Shown: in pieces, positions 58,901 to 64,000 of the stretch | Numbering within the stretch: position 1 is the first letter of the stretch | Layout: each line of letters opens with the position of its first letter | Assembly (NCBI GenBank): GCA_036186865.1 | Contig: AP025054.1 | Span: forward strand, 5,075,053 to 5,139,052 | DNA: 64,000 nt | Reading direction: 5' to 3' | Source: Eustoma russellianum | Taxonomy: Eukaryota; Streptophyta; Magnoliopsida; Gentianales; Gentianaceae | Notes under the pieces: generated by a model | The model's database searches: none | Told to the model about the DNA's origin: nothing | What the model saw: the letters and a program-made list of their open reading frames with translations, nothing else | Made by a program: the position numbers and the translations under genes

Positions 58901-61900
58901 GAAACATAAATACCAACAAAGAAAGAAAGACAAAAATATTTACAAAACTAGAGACACCCATATACAGAAAAAAAAAAGTATTGAAGGCTTTAAACACTAG
59001 AATTTGCGAACGTGCCTAAACATAAAACAATAATAAAGACTCCCACGCATCAAGACTGTGACGTTGTCAGATGCAACACCAGTAAAACCAAGCCAAAAAA
59101 AAACCCTAGAACAGCAATAAGACCGTCAATTAGAATAAGATCAACTTCCCAAAGCGGATCAAAATCATTCATGTTTGGAACTTCTATAACTTCAGACCTA
59201 ACTCAGCAGAAATGAAGTGATAGCAAAATACTTTTCTACCCAAATGTCAACAAAAAAAAATCCAATTGATGAATTAAATATTGGAATACAACAACAACAT
59301 TAGCCCATTGCCTTAGAGGCTCCCGCCTATGGAGGGGTATGGGGAGTCGGACGTACGCAACCATACTCATGTGTTAGAAACACACAAAGGTTGTTTCCCG
59401 ATAACCCATAATGATGCGTCATGCGAATTAGATATTGGAGTATCAGCACCAAACAAAGGAAAGGTGAAACAAAATGATGCTCCAAGGATGGTGCATAAAC
59501 TAAAGGTTTGATAGACCCCTATACAGTAAGAATAGTAATCAACTTTTAAGGACAAGAATCCCCAAAAGCAAGACGAGAAGTGAATGAAGTTCACCAGCAG
59601 ATCCGCTAACATAAGACTTCCTCAAACAACATAAAAATCCACCCAAAGGAGCGTGGACTGCACATCATGACCAAGAATCCAGCTGCCATGCATCCATAAT
59701 TTCTAGCGCTAGTTGTGGTGCATGCAGTAAGGTACCATTTCGAACCATATTGTACTTGAGATTTGAATCATAGAATTTAAATTGCGTTTGGAAATTTAAG
59801 TTATCTGGCTTTATAGATTTTATACAATAAAATTAGGTTATAGGTAGTAAAAAATTCAATATGGTACTCGTTTAGATACGGTACTCATTTTAATTCTTGA
59901 AATGCATTCTTTGATATAAGTTAATCATCTTTTGCAAATTACGTCACTATTTTCTTTTTGCAAAAGACATTTCTTTCGAATAGTGAAAAGCAAAGAGAGA
60001 GAAAAGGCTTAGTTAAAACTTTATTGGAGTGTGCCAAAAGATTATGATTTGTGATTATATTGGGCTCCAAATTGCACCTAAGCCTAACAGCTTAGCAAGG
60101 AGGAGAAAACTCAAAAGGCTTTGGACCTCTACGTTCCTCGGTACTCAGTAATAGGCCCAAAAGCAGGAAAAAGAGAGAGGGAAAAGGAGGAAGGCAACAT
60201 GAATAAAAGATCCTTACTTCATCATTTGATAGAGGGGAAAAAATGGAACCATACAGTGAAGAAAAACAATGTAGCTCAACAGAACAGCTAATGAAGGACC
60301 TCCAAAAAAAACGAGTGGAGAAAAAAGATGTCGTGTCACATACCCCTAATATCACCATAAAAAAGAATAGGGCCAGATCTCAACTCTAGGTTGGCGTTAA
60401 CAGCATGGAAAATCATCTGACACGAGCAACAGAACATGTCTAAATTAAAAGCCATCTTCGTCAATAAATAAATCTTGAACTTCAAGTGAAACTATATTAT
60501 ACATGCCAATCACCTGTATAAACAATGCAAGAAAACACAAACAGCAAAACACTTTAAAAAAATCTACTCCTGGTGCTCCCCCCAACAGCGGAAGAAGCGT
60601 TGTTCATTCTAAGATCAGAAAAATAGGAAAATACCTGGTGAACAAGTAAAGCCCATAGGAGAGGGAGTTGGAGTTACACAGACAGACAACGCATTGGTGG
60701 TAGGGCTTTCATCAGCAGAATTTTTAGAATCCATGTTCATTTGTTCCACGCCGCTGCTACAAATAAGCATTTCATTCCTGCTCTCACAATCATCAAGCCC
60801 TACAACTTTCTTTTTCTCATACTTGGCCAGCCCGTCACCAAAACATAGGCGCGGTTTCTTGCGGGAACTCATCTCCTCCGAGGGAGAAGCAAGGGGCTCG
60901 CAAGCTGCAGGAGACACATTAACTGCATTAACAGCATCGCCAGAGGCAGACAAAATAGGTGAGACACTGGTTTGCTGCACCTCCTCCTTAATATCCTTGG
61001 AGTCTACTCCCATGCTCTTGGAACTGTTCGAGTGGCTTAAACCAGAACCACGACAGGAAAAGCTTCCTGAGCGAGTCCATTTGGTACACTTCCAATCAAC
61101 TGACCCTGACAAATTCTCCTTCTCAGATCTCAGCAAATCCATTTTTGTTGCATGAATGATATCATGTTTGTCATGCTGCTTTTTAGGTTGAGATTGGTCT
61201 GGCAGGTCTGCCAAATCAGTCTGAGGGTTGGAGGAATTAGCAGTGAGCTCCTCATCCACCAATCTGGATTGATCAACAGTGCCATTTGGTCTTCCGGGAC
61301 CATTTTGCAATGAAATGGCTTCCAAAAACTGACCTTTTCCCTCTTTTTGTCCAAAGGCCGACCTGTTTTCCCTGCTATTTCTGCCTATCTTTCCAGAACT
61401 AGAAGCCCTGAAGCTCTCATCCATTGAAGACTTGTCACTGGACCGGGAAGGAACCAACCCATGCCCTTCTTCTTCTGGATGGATGTGTCGACCTCCCTGC
61501 TTACCATAACCTTCAGGCAAAAAATTCAAACCCCAAGGAAAGGGCAACAGAAAGCGCAAAAAATTAACAGAAGCAAACCACATATACTCAGAACCAAAGC
61601 ATGCACCAGATCTACTGAAAATAGAGGAGAAAAAATAGTCCCAGAACATTCATGTATAATTAAAAGGAGAAGAAGAATCCACAAGAAGACAAAATTGAGA
61701 CTGCACCATTTCTTTTTTTAATTTTTTTATCAAGGCCTTGCTCCAAGAAAGAAGTTTCATAAACATGAATACCCTTGACCAGCGGCTCACCTTTTCGCCT
61801 TCTCCGAAAAAGAATTCCACTCCTACAACTGCTTTATTTCGAATTCGCTACTGCATCTTTTCCATAAATACTCATGTACTCATTCTACACATCAAAAAAC

Positions 61901-62483
61901 ACACTAACAAACAGATCCAACAAGGCTCCTACCCTTCACCAAGAAAGGCATAAGCAACCCACAAGACTCGTGCTTTTAAACTCCGTCATTGAATTAAAAC
62001 AAAAATCCATTGGAAAGACGATTACTTTATCCTCCCATAAACTTCCACTCCTTAAAGAGGGCCTAAAATCACCTCCGCCACCCAGAAGAACAACCCTAGT
62101 TCGATGAAAACTGAACCAAAAGAAGAGAAAACCCAGAAAAGAGAGAAACACAACCCAGCCAACCAAGTCAGAAACTCACCAGGAGGCCCTGCTCTACCAC
62201 GGACATCAGAAGTCCATCTAGCTGGAGTGTGGTCATAGCCATGATGTTGATAAGAATGGTGTGTATTCTGAACCAAGTGCTGTTCTCTCCATTTATTCCC
62301 ACCTCCGTTGATTCCCCCAACCCCACCGTACCCTCCTCTCCGGCTTATTTGGTGCGGATAAGGATGCGGATGCGGATGGGGATGGGGGTGAGGATGTGAG
62401 CAGTGATGCGGCTCGGACGACCTCTCGTGCTTCCGGTCCCTGAAAAACTCCTTCCGATCCCAAGTAAACGTATCAGGCGGCAT
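52917..62483 (-). CDS. PWR: POWERDRESS-like SANT-domain corepressor
   Basis: Four exons (62180-62483, 60635-61510, 57558-58682, 52917-55918) splice in frame into 1768 residues. The true start is the ATG at 62483 (MPPDTFTWDRKEFF). Exon 1 encodes a His-Pro repeat (about residues 30-45). Exon 3 has a probable coiled coil (about 466-500) and a basic region (KERVIALKFRVLQNRWKED). Exon 4 holds two SANT domains: about 839-885 (WSEEEKEIFLENFAAYGKDF) and about 1056-1097 (DWTDEEKSIFVQSVSSNGKD), the N-CoR-like pair of this family. The C-terminus ends GISDPVAAIRMHFAHAEQ. In Arabidopsis PWR works with the histone deacetylase HDA9 in the nucleus to lower histone H3 acetylation and affects flowering and ageing; that role here is inferred. 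A 45-residue tandem duplication lies at about residues 1433-1522. The Arabidopsis protein is of similar size. Confidence 0.92.
53655..53924 (-). repeat. Two-copy 135-bp tandem repeat within PWR exon 4
   Basis: Two copies of a 45-codon unit, each with VGRNLL, DQHLACDGLL, TKQI and SASERPLHS. The period is a multiple of three, so the frame is kept. The copies differ at about a dozen residues, so the event is not very recent. Confidence 0.92.
58683..60634 (-). other. PWR intron 2
   Basis: A 1.95-kb intron with consensus borders (CCAG/GTATTT and TTACAG/GC). It contains one family A SINE. No other gene is seen. Confidence 0.7.
59271..59442 (-). mobile_element. SINE-like element (family A) in PWR intron 2
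   Basis: The insert (59289-59424) starts on the plus strand with CAACAACAACATTAGCCC, the complement of the GTT tail, and carries GTGTTAGAAACACACAAAGG and TTGTTTCCCGATAACCCATA. Its 5' half is missing. Flanking GAATTAAATATTGGAATA and GAATTAGATATTGGAGTA agree at 16 of 18 positions, so it is an older insertion than those with perfect duplications. Confidence 0.82.
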
Positions 62484-62812
62484 CAATATCTCTTACCTCC
62501 ACTGCTCCTCCAATTTCTAATCGCATCTGCCACAGTGGCAACACAAAAAAAAATGTCCTCGCTGCTGAAATCCTTCGGGATTCGTAACCTTTCCGAAGAA
62601 ACTTCCTATTCTCCGGCGGGGATTTCAGTTGCTGCTTTTGAAATTTTGTCCTTATTTTGAAGGGGAGAGAGAGGAGGAGGAGTTTCAGCGCTGAAGATGA
62701 CAACGGACAAAAGAGAGAGAATTGATTTTAGAGAAAGAAAAAGAGAACAGAGAGTGAAATTAAAAATAAAATAAAATAAAATAAGTACAACGGCAATAGG
62801 TCTGGGGCGCAA
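62484..62812 (-). promoter_or_regulatory. PWR 5' leader and promoter region
   Basis: Upstream of the PWR start the minus strand is pyrimidine-rich (CTCCTCCTCCTCTCTCTCC at about 62666-62684), a common feature of plant 5' leaders and core promoters. The exact transcription start cannot be seen. Confidence 0.45.
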
Positions 62813-62964
62813 TGAGAGAGAAGATGGTAAGCGTATCTCAGCGGCTACATTTAACTCAATTTTATTTTGTCTTTCAAGTCCGGAGAGCGTTTCTCTTTTC
62901 TTTCCTTTTTCTTTTTTATTGTTTCTTTTCTTACTCTATTTTTACAGTTCACATAAGAAAAAAG

Positions 62965-63115
62965 TTAAAGATGAAACAACACACGAGTATTTTAATCACG
63001 CGTTGTCATGGGTAAAAGTTGAATTTTTTATCAGAAAAAAGGAACTGCACCTCTTTTTTATACATGAAAATACATGATTAAAGGCTTCATATTTTATTTC
63101 ATCTTCAATCTTCTT
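62965..63115. mobile_element. Foldback MITE, family M, copy 2
   Basis: Shares TAATCACGCGTTGTCA, a T-rich centre and GGCTTCATATTTTAT with the copy at 42765-42900 and is more diverged. Confidence 0.5.
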
Positions 63116-63386
63116 ATTGGTGAACTCTTATTTTTATGCTTACTTTCCAATTCTTTTGTCTATTTCTTTTTGAGAGAATTATATTTCTTTCGCGTTATTA
63201 ACTTATTTTTATTTTTATACATATATCTTCATCGGCAAACTTAGATACGAAAATAGAAAATCAAAAAATGTAAAACTAACATTAGAACCGACACACTAGG
63301 ATATTATATCTTTTTTATTGTGTCATCTATGCATATATATTTAGAATTAGGGGTGTCGTTGGAAATAAACTCTCTATCCTTTGCGA

Positions 63387-63482
63387 TGTAGATATTGTTT
63401 GCCTGCCCGCCTCTCATCTTCTCAAAACCATAACGATAACTTTTGCTGTCGTATAAATATACCATGTATGTGTTGTTGTTGT
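63387..63482 (+). mobile_element. TS-type SINE 3' fragment
   Basis: TTGTTTGCCTGCCCGCCTCT, AACTTTTGCTGTCGT, ATACCATGTATG and a GTTGTTGTTG tail. Confidence 0.65.
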
Positions 63483-63890
63483 AGATGTCCATTCCTATTA
63501 ATAATATATATTGGATCGGACACATGATATAGTCAGTGGGTTTTCTTTTAACAATACGATATATTTTAATTCTTATGTTTGTGTTTCATTTTGACATCCA
63601 AATTTTAATATCTGATAATGTGATCTTAACTTTTAATTTTAAATAATACACATAGACATTCATACAGTACACCTTTAAGTTTTTTTTATATAGTTTAATA
63701 AAATTACGTAATTTGGCGCACCACTTTGATACCTAAATTTAGCATATTGTCTCATTTGTATTTCATGTGCTTATTCAAGCAGTGATGATTTAACTAGAAA
63801 TCGATTACACAATCGAAAGTTTTTCCTAAATCTTTGATCGACTTGCCTTTTAAGTCATTAGATTATTTTCAAGTTTGTCATACAACAACA

Positions 63891-63965
63891 AAAATCATAT
63901 CCAGCATATCTTAATAATAACAAAATTTACTACTAAGATCTGGAGAAAGTAAAAGATATGCAAAT
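63891..63965 (-). mobile_element. TS-type SINE fragment, degraded
   Basis: The plus strand reads AACAACAAAAATCATATCCA then AATAACAAAATTTACTACTA and AGATCTGGAGAAAGTAAAAG, a diverged complement of the family's 3' end. Confidence 0.45.
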
Positions 63966-64000
63966 AATACATCCTAGACAGTTGACCCATTCCTTTGAAG

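Larger units (their letters stand above)
62813..64000. other. AT-rich intergenic end of window
   Basis: No gene is seen. It contains the second family M foldback MITE and two TS-type SINE fragments. Confidence 0.6.

Overview
This 64-kb window reads as a piece of nuclear chromosome from a flowering plant, most likely a eudicot. Long AT-rich intergenic stretches are packed with plant transposons, the genes are split by GT-AG introns, and four of the five gene models match or resemble plant families. SINE tails ending in GTT repeats resemble the TS-type SINEs first described in Solanaceae, so an asterid is a reasonable but unproven guess. No bacterial, organellar or viral genes were seen.

Five genes can be built exon by exon, and in all five the reading frame closes across every intron. 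They are: (1) a miniature class III HD-Zip-like gene (minus, 11840-13799) coding for only a homeodomain and a leucine zipper; (2) a plastid ferrochelatase of the FC1 type, the last step of heme synthesis (minus, 18138-23476, nine exons); (3) a Noc2-family nucleolar ribosome-biogenesis protein (plus, 29811-40016, thirteen exons); (4) a membrane-like protein I do not recognise (plus, 46829-48407, with a leader intron from 45223); (5) a POWERDRESS-like SANT-domain corepressor (minus, 52917-62483, four exons). They do not form a pathway. FC1 and NOC2 point away from each other across about 6 kb of transposon-derived DNA; the unknown gene and PWR converge.

Layout: 1-2274 holds two copies of an L1-type LINE in opposite orientation. 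3270-3650 holds a short repeat cluster and a 5S rRNA-derived sequence. 3963-10088 is a Ty1/copia element with both LTRs and its target duplication, but dead coding regions. 11.2-13.9 kb holds the mini HD-Zip gene and an assembly gap. 14.2-16.4 kb holds three foldback elements carrying ACGTG cores. 16.4-23.5 kb holds SINEs and FC1. 25401-26625 is a solo LTR full of ATCGATCG palindromes. 28.0-29.0 kb holds a tRNA-type SINE and a foldback element. NOC2 follows, then a hAT-like MITE with a SINE nested in it, an RTE LINE fragment, a Harbinger-type MITE, the unknown gene, a diverged local duplication and finally PWR.

The points most worth a second look are the mini HD-Zip gene, which keeps five perfect heptad leucines but has lost the basic end of its DNA-recognition helix; the copia element whose LTRs are nearly identical although its polyprotein is full of stops; a 14-bp tandem duplication that shifts the frame of the NOC2 C-terminus; the three clustered foldback elements; and a set of SINE families with readable target-site duplications that let insertion order be worked out.
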